Assembly (NCBI RefSeq): GCF_001667075.1
Contig: NZ_LZIL01000035.1
Coordinates: forward strand, 62,001 to 126,000
Source: Mycobacterium sp. 852014-52450_SCH5900713
GTDB taxonomy: Bacteria > Actinomycetota > Actinomycetes > Mycobacteriales > Mycobacteriaceae
DNA: 64,000 bases
Direction: 5' to 3'
The position numbers and the translations under genes are program-made. Within the stretch, counting starts at the first letter, position 1. Every line of letters starts with the position of its first letter. Shown here in pieces: positions 24,471-33,045 of this stretch. The notes below the pieces were generated by a model. The model was not told where the DNA came from, did no database searches, and was given only the letters and a program-made list of their open reading frames with translations.

Positions 24471-25316
24471 ATGAGTCTGCTCACCATCAACAAGCTGACC
24501 GCGTCCGTCGGCGCGGAAGTCACCGGCCTCGATCCGGGCCGCCTGGCTTCCGACGACCCGGTCGGTGAGGCAGTCCTGGATGCGTTGGAGGACAACGGAG
24601 TTCTGGTCTTCCGCGGTCTGCAGCTCGATCCAGAGGACCAGGTCAGTTTCTGCCGTCTACTGGGCGAGGTCGATCACTCCGCCGACGGCCATCACCCGGT
24701 CGCCGGCATCTATCCCATCTCACTGAACCCGGCCAAGAACTCCTCGGCGGAAATCTTGAAGGCCACGTTCGACTGGCACATCGATGGATGCACGCCGCTC
24801 GACGAGGAATGCCCGCAGAAGGCCACCGTCCTGTCGGCGGTGCAGGTGGCCGAGTGGGGTGGCGAAACCGAATTCGCCAACTCCTATGCCGCCTACAACG
24901 AACTGACCAACGAAGAGAAGGATCGCCTGGGGCCGCTGCGCGTCGTGCATTCGCTGGAGGCCTCTCAGCGGCGCGCCCACCCCGACGCCTCGCCAGAACA
25001 GGTGGCCCGCTGGCGATCCCGGCGCACCCATGAACACCCGCTGGTGTGGACGCACCGCAGCGGCCGCAAATCGTTGGTGTTGGGCGCGTCGGCCGACTAC
25101 GTGGTGGGCATGGATCTCGATGAGGGCCGAGCGCTGCTTGAGGAGTTGCTCGAGCGCGCCACCAGATCGGACAAGGTGTACAGCCACCACTGGTCGGTGG
25201 GGGACACCGTCATCTGGGACAACCGCGGCGTGCTGCACCGCGCGGCTCCCTACGACCCCGCCTCGCCGCGCGAGATGCTGCGCACGACCGTGCTCGGCGA
25301 CGAACCCATCCAGTAG
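24471..25316 (+). CDS. TauD/TfdA-type 2-oxoglutarate-dependent dioxygenase
   Basis: This 281-residue protein has the iron-binding pair in FDWHIDG (HxD, near residue 104) and the distal His in RGVLHRAAPYD, near residue 260, followed by the conserved Arg region PREMLRTT. It should couple 2-oxoglutarate decarboxylation to hydroxylation of a substrate, often with release of an ether, sulfonate or amine group. AAGGA precedes the ATG. It follows the second Rieske pair by 27 bp in the same operon. Confidence 0.9.
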   Translation: MSLLTINKLTASVGAEVTGLDPGRLASDDPVGEAVLDALEDNGVLVFRGLQLDPEDQVSFCRLLGEVDHSADGHHPVAGIYPISLNPAKNSSAEILKATFDWHIDGCTPLDEECPQKATVLSAVQVAEWGGETEFANSYAAYNELTNEEKDRLGPLRVVHSLEASQRRAHPDASPEQVARWRSRRTHEHPLVWTHRSGRKSLVLGASADYVVGMDLDEGRALLEELLERATRSDKVYSHHWSVGDTVIWDNRGVLHRAAPYDPASPREMLRTTVLGDEPIQ

Positions 25317-25325
25317 GGCAACCCC

Positions 25326-25871
25326 ATGACCGACTCGCGCCCAGTTCGGTTGACGCCCTTGCCGGCCGAGGACTGGGATGAGCGCGCCCGCGCATCGCTG
25401 GCGTCGTTGATACCGCCGGAGCGGGCGAATCCCAGCGGGGCCGGAAACGTGTTGTCGACCCTGGTACGTCATGCCGATCTGACACGGGCTTACCTGCCGT
25501 TCAACGCCTACCTGCTGAGGGGCTCGACGTTGTCGCCCAGGGTTCGAGAGGTCGCGCTGCTGCGAGTGGTGTCGCGCGGCGAGTGCGAATACCTCTGGGA
25601 TCACCACATTCCGATCGCCGAGCGAGCCGGTTTGAGTGCACAGGACATCAGCGCGATCAGATCCGGCGTGGCCACCGACGGCGTGGACCGGATGGTCGTT
25701 GGCGCCGTCGACGAGCTGATGGAGCACCACACCATCACCCAGCCCACGTGGGACGAGCTGGGCGGCGCGTTCAGCGACCAGCAACGCATGGACCTGGTGT
25801 TCACCATCGGCGGTTACCTGCTGCTGGCGTTGGCCGTCAACACCCTTGGTGTGCAGAGCGAACATTCGTGA
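25326..25871 (+). CDS. Carboxymuconolactone decarboxylase/AhpD-like protein
   Basis: This 181-residue helical protein contains REVALLRVVSRGECEYLWDH and the following His, the usual core of the CMD family. It has a single Cys where AhpD peroxidases have CxxC, so peroxidase activity is unlikely. It starts 9 bp after the dioxygenase stop. Family members act on lactones or serve as helpers in ring-cleavage and dechlorination pathways. Its exact role here is not evident. Confidence 0.83.
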   Translation: MTDSRPVRLTPLPAEDWDERARASLASLIPPERANPSGAGNVLSTLVRHADLTRAYLPFNAYLLRGSTLSPRVREVALLRVVSRGECEYLWDHHIPIAERAGLSAQDISAIRSGVATDGVDRMVVGAVDELMEHHTITQPTWDELGGAFSDQQRMDLVFTIGGYLLLALAVNTLGVQSEHS

Positions 25872-25909
25872 GCGTTCAAGCTCTCGTAGACACGCATCGG
25901 AGGCGACCC

Positions 25910-26728
25910 ATGGCATCAACCCACCCCGAGTTGGCCCGGCCGTTTGCGCCACACCGCCTGAGGATCTATGTCGTCATGCTCTCGTTCGTCGGCGCGGTGT
26001 TCGTGTTCATGACGGTCGCCGCCGGCACGGGACTGGTGGCGCCGAGCCGGACTGTTGACGTGGTCGCGAACTTGATCTTCGGCGCCCCAGTCATCGTGTT
26101 GCCGTTCGTCTTGCTCTGGAAAGCGCGGGGTGAGCAACGCTCCCGGCTCGGACTGGCCGCCGAACTGGTCATGATCTACATCCCGCTGACCGCCGGAAGC
26201 CAACTCACATACGAGCTGCCGTTTCTGATCGGCCATCCGTTCAATCTCTGGGGCACGTCGTCGGATCCGGGATGGCGTTGGCTCTGGTGGCAATACGGTC
26301 TGGCCGATACCCGTTATCGCAGCGACGACAATTTCATCTTCGGCGTGGAGTTCGGCGCTGTCCTAGCCGGCATCCTGCTTTTCGTCGTATGGATGCGCAT
26401 GCTGCGTCGCGACCTTCCCGACGAGTCCCGAATTCGTTGCCTATGGCTGAGCTTCTTCGGTATCGCGGTCTTGATCACCGGAACGACCGCCTACTACGTC
26501 GCTGAGATCCGGGCCGGGTTCGCCGACATAGGCCAGGGCGCATTTGGGCTGTGGTTCAAGTTCATTGGGGAGAACGTTCCCTACCTGATACTTCCGTATT
26601 TCGTCCTGTATGCCATCTACTACCTCGTCGACCACCTGACCCGCCAGGTCGGCGCGACGGCGGCGCTGGTCGACCCGGCAATCGCGACACCACCTTCGGC
26701 GCACGCCGGAGTTCGGCGGCAGGCCTAG
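25910..26728 (+). CDS. Polytopic membrane protein, possibly EXPERA/emopamil-binding-like
   Basis: This 272-residue protein has about seven hydrophobic segments. Charged residues lie in or near the helices (LTYELPFLIG, YGLADTRYRSDD and GVEFGAVLAG), a pattern that recalls EXPERA/emopamil-binding proteins acting on sterol-like lipids. That assignment is weak. CGGAGG before ATG 25910 decides the start within a longer open frame. It ends the cluster operon and could bind or transport its hydrophobic substrate. Confidence 0.65.
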   Translation: MASTHPELARPFAPHRLRIYVVMLSFVGAVFVFMTVAAGTGLVAPSRTVDVVANLIFGAPVIVLPFVLLWKARGEQRSRLGLAAELVMIYIPLTAGSQLTYELPFLIGHPFNLWGTSSDPGWRWLWWQYGLADTRYRSDDNFIFGVEFGAVLAGILLFVVWMRMLRRDLPDESRIRCLWLSFFGIAVLITGTTAYYVAEIRAGFADIGQGAFGLWFKFIGENVPYLILPYFVLYAIYYLVDHLTRQVGATAALVDPAIATPPSAHAGVRRQA

Positions 26729-26780
26729 CTCGAAGACCGAATACGGCCCACGCCGCACCGCGCTATGGCAGGGTTGAAAC

Positions 26781-27203
26781 GTGTTGAGAAAAGCGCTGAC
26801 CGCCGCGGCAACCGTGCTGAGTGGCGCCGGTACCGTTCTTGCGTCGCAGGCGTTCATCCCCTTGGCCGTAGCGGATCAGGACAACTACGTGGCCTTCCTG
26901 TCGCCGTCGCGCAACATCAGCTGCGAGATCGACTACCAGCGCCGCGGCATCTCCGACGAAGCATTCTGCTTCACCCTCGCGCCACCGGCGTCGGTCCGGA
27001 TGGACACCGGCGGGACCCTTACACGCTGCGCAGGGGAGAGCTGTCTGGCCAATCCGGCGGAGGGCACGCCGGTCCTCGGTTACGGGCAGACGATGGGAGC
27101 CGGCCCCTTCACATGCCGCTCGGAGACCGGTGGGGTGACGTGCACGGTCACCTCGGGTCGTGGCTTCACCATATCGAGCTCGGGAATCACACCGGTCGGG
27201 TAA
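26781..27203 (+). CDS. Secreted small protein with four to six cysteines
   Basis: This 140-residue protein has a Sec signal peptide (KALTAAATVLSGAGTVLA, cleavage probably near ASQA or AVAD). The mature part has cysteines in ISCEIDY, AFCF, TRCAG, SCLAN, FTCRS and VTCTV, likely forming disulfides outside the membrane. This pattern is common in actinobacterial secreted proteins of unknown function (DUF6636-like). The GTG start at 26781 is the first codon before the basic n-region. It converges on the ligase operon. Confidence 0.75.
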   Translation: MLRKALTAAATVLSGAGTVLASQAFIPLAVADQDNYVAFLSPSRNISCEIDYQRRGISDEAFCFTLAPPASVRMDTGGTLTRCAGESCLANPAEGTPVLGYGQTMGAGPFTCRSETGGVTCTVTSGRGFTISSSGITPVG

Positions 27204-27221
27204 GGGTTTCGGCGTCCACCT

Positions 27222-28718
27222 TCAGCCGCCCCGGGCCTCGATCATCGCCGAGCGATTGACCTTGGTCGCCGCGGTGCGGGGAATCGCGTCGACGAACTCG
27301 ACGGTCTTGGGGGCCTTGTAGTGGGCGAGCCGGCTCTTCGCATACTCGATCACCTGCTCTTCGGTGAGCGCCGCGCCGCCGGCGAGTTGCACCACCGCGT
27401 GCACCCGGCGTCCCCATTGCGGGTCGGCAAGGCCGATGACGACGACGTCGGCGATGTCGGGATGTCCCGCCAAAGCCGACTCGACTTCCGCTGGAAAGAC
27501 ATTCGCGCCGCCGGTGACGATCATGTCGACTCGGCGGTCGACGATGTAGAGGTAACCATCCTCGTCCAGGTAACCTATGTCGCCGGCGGAGCGGAAGCCA
27601 TCTTCGGTGGACGGTAGCGGCGCCGCGCCGCCCACATAGCGCGATCCCGCGCTCATCGGTGCGCGCAGGTAGATCTCGCCGTGTTCACCGGGGCCAAGCT
27701 GTTTCGTTCCGGCGTCGAGGATCCGGATCTCGGTATCCCGGAAGCCGCGGCCGACACTGCCCGGATGAGCGAGCCACTCGTCGCCGCGTAAGGCCGTGAG
27801 CCCAAGGTTTTCGGTCATGCCGTATGCCGTCACGATATGCTGCGGGCTCAGCAGTTCGAACCAGGTATGCATGAGCGACGGCGGCATCACGGCGGCGCCT
27901 TGCAGGATGAATACGATGCTGGACAGGTCGCGCTCCCGGACATCCGGCCGGGCCGCGATGCGCGCCAGCATGGTCGGCGTGGCGGTGAAGTTGGTGATCT
28001 TGAAGCGTTCGATCACATCCAGAACCAGTGCGGCATCGAACTTTTCCAGCACCACCAAACGGTCTCCGGCCAGCAGGAAGAAGAAGGTGGCGAAGCCGTT
28101 GGTGTGATACATCGGCGCGGGCACCATGATGGTCTGTGGCTGAGCGACCGGCGTCCAGTTCGACAGGAACGGCTCGCCGTGCTGGGGGGTCCAGAGCGAC
28201 GGCGCCAGGCTGAGGATCACTTTCGGTACCCCGGTCGAACCGCTGCTGCAGATTCCGTTGACATTGGCGGAGACGGCCTCGGGCAGCGCGCTGTCGGGCT
28301 CGGCCGCCGCCTGCGCGTCGAGGCGCCACCGACTCGCCTCGTCGACGACCACGGCGGGGTTGATCACCTCGCGCACTCGGTCTCGCTCCCACTCAGGCAG
28401 GTCCCAGTGCATGGGGACCGGAACGGCGCCGATCTTCCAGCAACCTAGCGTGGCGAGAATTAGGTGCACTGAGTTGGGGATGGCCAGGGCGACAAGGGAA
28501 CCGGTCTCCGCGCCGTAGGCGGCCAGTGCGCGGCCCCACTGGTTGGCGCGGGCGTCGAGTTCACCGAATGTCAGTGACTGCGCGGTGCCGTCGAGGGCGA
28601 CGACGGTGACGCCGATGTCGTCACGACGCTGTTCGGCGAGCTGTTGAAGCTTGGTTCCGAACGGGATTCCGTCCGCTAACGGGTTGGCCGTCGCTTCGGC
28701 CGCGGCCGATTCCGTCAC
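27222..28718 (-). CDS. AMP-forming acyl-CoA ligase (FadD-like)
   Basis: This 498-residue ANL-superfamily enzyme carries SSGSTGVPKVI (P-loop), a YGMTE motif in VTAYGMTENLG, and YIVDRRVDMIVTGGANVFP (hinge and A8). The catalytic Lys is in AATKVNR near the C-terminus. It activates a carboxylic acid as a CoA thioester. Its GTG start overlaps the stop of the upstream acyl-CoA dehydrogenase as GTGA, making it the last gene of a five-gene operon. Substrate probably the acid that the dehydrogenases then desaturate. Confidence 0.92.
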   Translation of the reverse strand: MTESAAAEATANPLADGIPFGTKLQQLAEQRRDDIGVTVVALDGTAQSLTFGELDARANQWGRALAAYGAETGSLVALAIPNSVHLILATLGCWKIGAVPVPMHWDLPEWERDRVREVINPAVVVDEASRWRLDAQAAAEPDSALPEAVSANVNGICSSGSTGVPKVILSLAPSLWTPQHGEPFLSNWTPVAQPQTIMVPAPMYHTNGFATFFFLLAGDRLVVLEKFDAALVLDVIERFKITNFTATPTMLARIAARPDVRERDLSSIVFILQGAAVMPPSLMHTWFELLSPQHIVTAYGMTENLGLTALRGDEWLAHPGSVGRGFRDTEIRILDAGTKQLGPGEHGEIYLRAPMSAGSRYVGGAAPLPSTEDGFRSAGDIGYLDEDGYLYIVDRRVDMIVTGGANVFPAEVESALAGHPDIADVVVIGLADPQWGRRVHAVVQLAGGAALTEEQVIEYAKSRLAHYKAPKTVEFVDAIPRTAATKVNRSAMIEARGG

Positions 28719-29650
28719 GCCGATACCGGCCCGCTGAACAGTGTCTCGAAGGAGCCGTCCGGGATGCCCGGGATGAGGCGCAACGCGAGCGCCTCGGCAC
28801 TTAGCGGCAGACGGATCAGCGGCTGGGTATGCCGGTCGAGCACGCTGACATCGGACTCATCGCAGAAGCCCAGCGCGCCGAGCAGTTGGTGCGAGGTGCG
28901 TAGCACCTGTCGCGCGGTGTCGGACGCCTTGAGCCGAAGGATGAGCGCGTCGGCCGAACGAACCTCTATAGGTAGCGATTCCGGACGGCAGATGGTGAAT
29001 TTCGCCAATTCGTGCAGTCCGCGCACCGCGACCGCGGCCTCCGCCACGGCGAACCGGACAGCCTGAAAGTCCGCCAGTGGCTTACCGAACTGGATGCGGG
29101 CGCGCACATGATCGGTGACGATCTGCAGCGCCTGCTGCACCGCTCCCAGAATCCGCCATGATCCCAGCACGAGATGAAGGTTAACGTCGCCGGCGGGAAC
29201 AGTTCCATCGGGTTCACCGAGGGAAGCGGGCACCAGGAATGGGCCGAGCTTGGCGTTGGTCCGCGAAGCGGGCCGCGGGTGGTACCGGGTGCCGTCCAGG
29301 TCGGCGGCGACCCAGTCACCGGGCAGGTCACCATGGTCGATGCGCGGCGCGCCGGGGTCGACCAGGGCAAGGCGGGCGCCGTCGATCGCCAGCAGCTCCT
29401 CGACGAGGGGATAGGGCAACGCGGTTGCGCCGGCAGCGCGGCACAGCACGGCCGCGGCGAGCAGGTCGTCGGGCGCCGATCGAACATCGAGCTCGAACGC
29501 GCCGACCTCGCTCAGGGCAGTCCGGGCCGCGTCCCGGATGCCATCGTCGGTTTCGGCGCGCAACGCCGCCTGTGGCCCGCCCAGCCGGCCCAACCGCTTG
29601 GTCGTGACCGCAGCGAAGTCGCTGATGTCTTGTGGCAGCTCAGTTTTCAC
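28715..29650 (-). CDS. Acyl-CoA dehydrogenase, short (beta-type) subunit
   Basis: This 311-residue protein is shorter than the usual ~380. It keeps the C-terminal helical domain (ARIQFGKPLADFQAVRFAVAE; HQLLGALGFCDESDV) but has a reduced N-terminal and middle part. In mycobacteria such short FadE proteins pair with full-length partners as heterotetramers. The GTG start at 29650 overlaps the preceding gene's TGA by GTGA, and its own stop overlaps the ligase start. The partner is probably the 29647-30804 product. Confidence 0.87.
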   Translation of the reverse strand: MKTELPQDISDFAAVTTKRLGRLGGPQAALRAETDDGIRDAARTALSEVGAFELDVRSAPDDLLAAAVLCRAAGATALPYPLVEELLAIDGARLALVDPGAPRIDHGDLPGDWVAADLDGTRYHPRPASRTNAKLGPFLVPASLGEPDGTVPAGDVNLHLVLGSWRILGAVQQALQIVTDHVRARIQFGKPLADFQAVRFAVAEAAVAVRGLHELAKFTICRPESLPIEVRSADALILRLKASDTARQVLRTSHQLLGALGFCDESDVSVLDRHTQPLIRLPLSAEALALRLIPGIPDGSFETLFSGPVSA

Positions 29651-30804
29651 CGGTGTTCTCCCAACACGTCCCGGGCCACCAACATCTTCTGCACTTCGAT
29701 GGTGCCCGATGCCACGGTGGCGGCCTGCGCGTAACGCCAATGGTCTTCGATCGCCCCGTGCAGCGCGGCGCCGGCGCCGCTGTCCAGCGCGACCGGGCCC
29801 AACACGTCGAAAAGTAGCTCGGCGACCTGCTGGTCGCACGTCGTGGTGGCGATCCGGGCCGCACTGGCCGCCGCGCCCGCCGCCGGGTCATCTTGGAGCG
29901 ACACGGCTCGATAGGCCAAAAGCCGGGCCACCCGTAGATCGACGAGCGCCCGCACCCACCGCGAGCGAAGCGATTCGGGAAGCGCGCCCCAATCGTCGCC
30001 GAGCTGGGTGCTCATCCGGTCGAGCAACGATTCGCAGCGCGCGTAGCGGGCGATGCCCACGCGCTCGAATGCCAGCGCCTCGCGCATGACCCGCCAGCCG
30101 TCGCCGACCTCGCCCAGAACATCACCGGGGAACGCCTGCACGTCGTCGAGGAACATCTCGTTGAGATGATGCGGCCCCAGCATCGACCCGATAGGCCGGA
30201 CCGTGAAGCCGGGCCGATCCATCGGAATCAGAAAAAGCGTGAGCCGCTTGGGCTTTGGGGCCTCGGGGTCGGTGCACGCCGCCAGCACACACCAGGACGC
30301 CATCAACGCATACGACGTCCACACCTTCTGCCCGGTGATGCGCCAGCCGTCGCCGTCCGGCACGGCGCGGGTACGCAACGAGGCAAGGTCGGTACCGGCC
30401 TCCGGCTCGGAAAAACCCTGGCACCAGATAACGTCCCCGGCGGCGATGGCGGCCAGGTGCCTGGCCTTCTGTTCGGCGGTTCCGTAGCGCATCAGTGCGG
30501 GGCCCACCCAGTTGATCCCCATGTATTGGGGACCGCGGGGCTCGTGCTGGGCCCACATCTCCTCGCGCAGCACCGTCTGCTGCCACACCGAACCACCGCC
30601 GCCGCCATGCTCTTTCGGCCACGCCAGCGCCAGCAGGCCCTCGGCGGCCAGCAATTTGCAGAACGTCTCGGTGGTGGCGAGATCTTGCGGGTTCTCGGTA
30701 CAGGCGCCCAGGAAGTCGGCGGGGATGTGGTTGGATACCAACTCGCGCAGGTGGTTCCGCAGTTGGGCGGCGTCGTCGCCGAGGTCGTAATCCATCGTCG
30801 TCAT
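29647..30804 (-). CDS. Acyl-CoA dehydrogenase, full-length
   Basis: This 385-residue protein has CQGFSEPEAGTDLASLRT (FAD contact), TGQKVWTSYA, FLDDVQAF and the C-terminal SGTIEVQKMLVARDVLG, which fits an alpha-type FadE. ATG 30804 overlaps the previous stop as ATGA; a much longer open frame up to 31557 was rejected because it reads through the neighbouring dehydrogenase. It should introduce the alpha-beta double bond in a CoA thioester with electrons passed to ETF. Confidence 0.9.
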   Translation of the reverse strand: MTTMDYDLGDDAAQLRNHLRELVSNHIPADFLGACTENPQDLATTETFCKLLAAEGLLALAWPKEHGGGGGSVWQQTVLREEMWAQHEPRGPQYMGINWVGPALMRYGTAEQKARHLAAIAAGDVIWCQGFSEPEAGTDLASLRTRAVPDGDGWRITGQKVWTSYALMASWCVLAACTDPEAPKPKRLTLFLIPMDRPGFTVRPIGSMLGPHHLNEMFLDDVQAFPGDVLGEVGDGWRVMREALAFERVGIARYARCESLLDRMSTQLGDDWGALPESLRSRWVRALVDLRVARLLAYRAVSLQDDPAAGAAASAARIATTTCDQQVAELLFDVLGPVALDSGAGAALHGAIEDHWRYAQAATVASGTIEVQKMLVARDVLGEHR

Positions 30805-31898
30805 CCCTTCGGCAGCCCGAGCAGCCGCTCGGCGATGATGTTGCGCTGGACCTCCGAGGTTCCGCCGTAGATGGTCGCGGCCAGCGCGTCCTGGCGTTCG
30901 AACAGCAGATCCCGGTCGCTGAGCGACGGCGTCCCTTGGGCAACGGCAGCAAGCTCCCAAACCCGCTGCAACGTAATCGATCCGAGCAGCTTCATGGTGT
31001 CCGCTTCGGGGCTCGGTCGGCCCGCCAGTTCGTTGCCCAAGGCGCGGTATCCGGTGGCCCGCAACGCTTCGGCGTCGGCCAGCAGGGAACCGAGCTCGGT
31101 GCAGATATCCGCGGTCGGCTGTGCCATGCGTACCGTCTCGAGTCCACGCTTGATCTCGACCCAGTTCATGATCCAGATCATCTGGCGCTCGTGGTGCAAC
31201 GACGACAGCGCGACGTTCCACCCACCGTGGAGCGGACCCAGCAGGTTTTCCATCGGAACTTCTACATCGTCGAGGAAGACCTCGCAGAATGTCTCGTCGG
31301 AAATCGACGCCATCCGGATCGGCTCGATGCGCACGCCCGGCGAATGCAGATCGAGGATCAGGCAGGAAATGCCCCGGTGTTTCGGCGCCTCCGGATCGGT
31401 GCGGGCATACAGGGTGCACCACCGCGACTCGTGGGCTTGGGTGGTCCAGATCTTGTGGCCGTTGACCCGAAACACGTCTCCGTCGCGCTCGGCTCGCGTG
31501 CGCAGGCCGGCGAAATCGGATCCGGCTTCCGGTTCGGACATGCCCAGCGCCCACCACTCGTCACCGCGCAGCAGGGGAGCCAGGAGGCGGTCGATTTGGG
31601 CGGCGGTGCCGAACTGACGGATGCCGGGTGCGGCCACATTGGGGCCCGCGATGTTGGGCAGCTTGGGCGCGGACCGCAGCGCCGCCTCGAGCCGGACCTC
31701 CATCGCATCGCGCAGACCCAGCGATCGGCCGCCGTGTTCGCGCGGCCAGGTTGGCTGTATCCATCCAGCCTCGAAGGCCGCTCGCTGATAATCGCGCCGC
31801 AGCGCCAGGTCCCAGCGGTACTCGCGATAATTCTCGTAATAGTCCTTCGGCAGGAACTCGCTTAACCAGGTGCCGAATTCGTCGAGGACCGCGGTCAT
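30801..31898 (-). CDS. Acyl-CoA dehydrogenase, full-length
   Basis: This 365-residue protein shows ALGMSEPEAGSDFAGLRT, NGHKIWTTQAH, FLDDVEVP and the ending GGTSEVQRNIIAERLLGLP, a complete FadE. Its ATG overlaps the stop of the 31895-32968 gene and its stop overlaps the next ATG, both as ATGA. It probably forms a heteromeric enzyme with the preceding shorter-featured subunit. This gives two alpha-beta pairs in one operon, for two desaturation steps or two chain lengths. Confidence 0.9.
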   Translation of the reverse strand: MTAVLDEFGTWLSEFLPKDYYENYREYRWDLALRRDYQRAAFEAGWIQPTWPREHGGRSLGLRDAMEVRLEAALRSAPKLPNIAGPNVAAPGIRQFGTAAQIDRLLAPLLRGDEWWALGMSEPEAGSDFAGLRTRAERDGDVFRVNGHKIWTTQAHESRWCTLYARTDPEAPKHRGISCLILDLHSPGVRIEPIRMASISDETFCEVFLDDVEVPMENLLGPLHGGWNVALSSLHHERQMIWIMNWVEIKRGLETVRMAQPTADICTELGSLLADAEALRATGYRALGNELAGRPSPEADTMKLLGSITLQRVWELAAVAQGTPSLSDRDLLFERQDALAATIYGGTSEVQRNIIAERLLGLPKG

Positions 31899-32968
31899 GC
31901 CGCACCTCCCGCGAACCGGCGGCCCACCTCGTGATAGAGCACGCGACTGTCGCCCAGCATCGCGGCGACCTGCCAGGCGTGGCGGACATAGAGGTGGGCG
32001 TCGTGCTCCCAGGTCTGCCCGAGCGCTCCGTGCACTTGGACCGCGGTTCTCGCACAATTGGCGGCCGCATCACCCGCCGCCGCCTTGGCGAGCGCCGCAG
32101 TGGTCCAGGCATCCGCGGGCGTCGTGGCCGGATCGCCGAGCCGGGCGGCTGCGGCGTAGGTGAGGCTGCGGGCGCGCTCCAGGCCGACGTAGTTGTTGGC
32201 GAGCGCGTGCTTGATCCCCTGGAACGCACCGATCGGGGTGCCGAACTGACGACGCGTCTTGGCATGCTCCACGGCGCGGTGCAGGGCTGCGCTCGCCGTG
32301 CCTACCAGGTCGGCCGCCGCGGCCACCAACGGCGCCGTCAACGCGCTTTCGATATCGACGGGCGCGATAGCCACCGGCTCGGCGTCGACCTCGACCTCTG
32401 CCAGCGGCTGCGCGGGATCCGTCGATTCGCCCGCGATCACGGTCATCCCGTCGCCGCAGCGTGCGACCGCCACCACCGTGCCATCGGGGCCGCTGTCGGC
32501 GCGCGCCAGCGTGACGAGCAGCTCGGAGCGGGTCAGGTTGGGGACCGCGACCGCGCGTCCGCGCAGGCGTCCGCCGCGCAGGGTCATCGGCACCCCGGGC
32601 AGCCGAGATCCCCTGGCGTGCACGGCCAGGGTGGCGACGGCGCCGCCGGCGATGTCATCGAGAACCGCGTCGAGACCCGTGCCCCGCAATGCACCGGCGG
32701 CCAAGCCGACACTGCTCAGCAACGGGATCGGCGCGATCGCGGCACCGCATTCCTCGAGCACTAGGGCGAGTTCGACCGGTCCGTAGTCGCCGGCCCCGGG
32801 CGCGGCCAGTTCCGTCCAACCGAGATCGACCACCGTCTTCCACAGCGTGCGCCACCGTTCCGGATCCGTCATCGCCTGGCGGGCGGCGTCGGGCGGGCAC
32901 TCGGTGCGTAGGACGTCGCGCACCGTGTCGCGCAGCGACAACTGCTCCGAATTCAGTCCGACATCCAT
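31895..32968 (-). CDS. Acyl-CoA dehydrogenase, beta-type, first gene of operon
   Basis: This 357-residue protein lacks the standard SEPEAGSD FAD-contact motif, but keeps TRRQFGTPIGAFQGIKH and AVQVHGALGQTWEHDAHLY. Degenerate N-terminal FadE subunits of steroid-type heterotetramers look like this. AGGGG lies about 6 bp before ATG 32968. Upstream is the A/T-rich divergent promoter shared with the LLM oxidoreductase. The operon continues through three more dehydrogenases and a ligase. Confidence 0.88.
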   Translation of the reverse strand: MDVGLNSEQLSLRDTVRDVLRTECPPDAARQAMTDPERWRTLWKTVVDLGWTELAAPGAGDYGPVELALVLEECGAAIAPIPLLSSVGLAAGALRGTGLDAVLDDIAGGAVATLAVHARGSRLPGVPMTLRGGRLRGRAVAVPNLTRSELLVTLARADSGPDGTVVAVARCGDGMTVIAGESTDPAQPLAEVEVDAEPVAIAPVDIESALTAPLVAAAADLVGTASAALHRAVEHAKTRRQFGTPIGAFQGIKHALANNYVGLERARSLTYAAAARLGDPATTPADAWTTAALAKAAAGDAAANCARTAVQVHGALGQTWEHDAHLYVRHAWQVAAMLGDSRVLYHEVGRRFAGGAA

Positions 32969-32991
32969 AAGACCCCTAACATAATAAAAAT

Positions 32992-33002
32992 AGTAAACTA
33001 GC
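32992..33002. promoter_or_regulatory. Candidate GntR half-operator in divergent promoter
   Basis: AGTA-AAC-TAGC matches the GCTA-N3-TAGC pattern at 6 of 8 arm positions. It lies between the dehydrogenase operon and the LLM gene, in a stretch (ATAATAAAAATAGTAAACTA) much richer in A/T than its surroundings. It may overlap promoter -10 sequences. Confidence 0.35.
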
Positions 33003-33045
33003 GGCCCTGTCGCAATCGCACAGGAACAAACGCATAGGTGGGCGC

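Noticed and set aside
30805..31557. Long N-terminal extension of the acyl-CoA dehydrogenase at 29647-30804
   Set aside because: The extension is antisense-free but overlaps the upstream dehydrogenase in another frame. The ATGA overlap and the family length fix the start at 30804.
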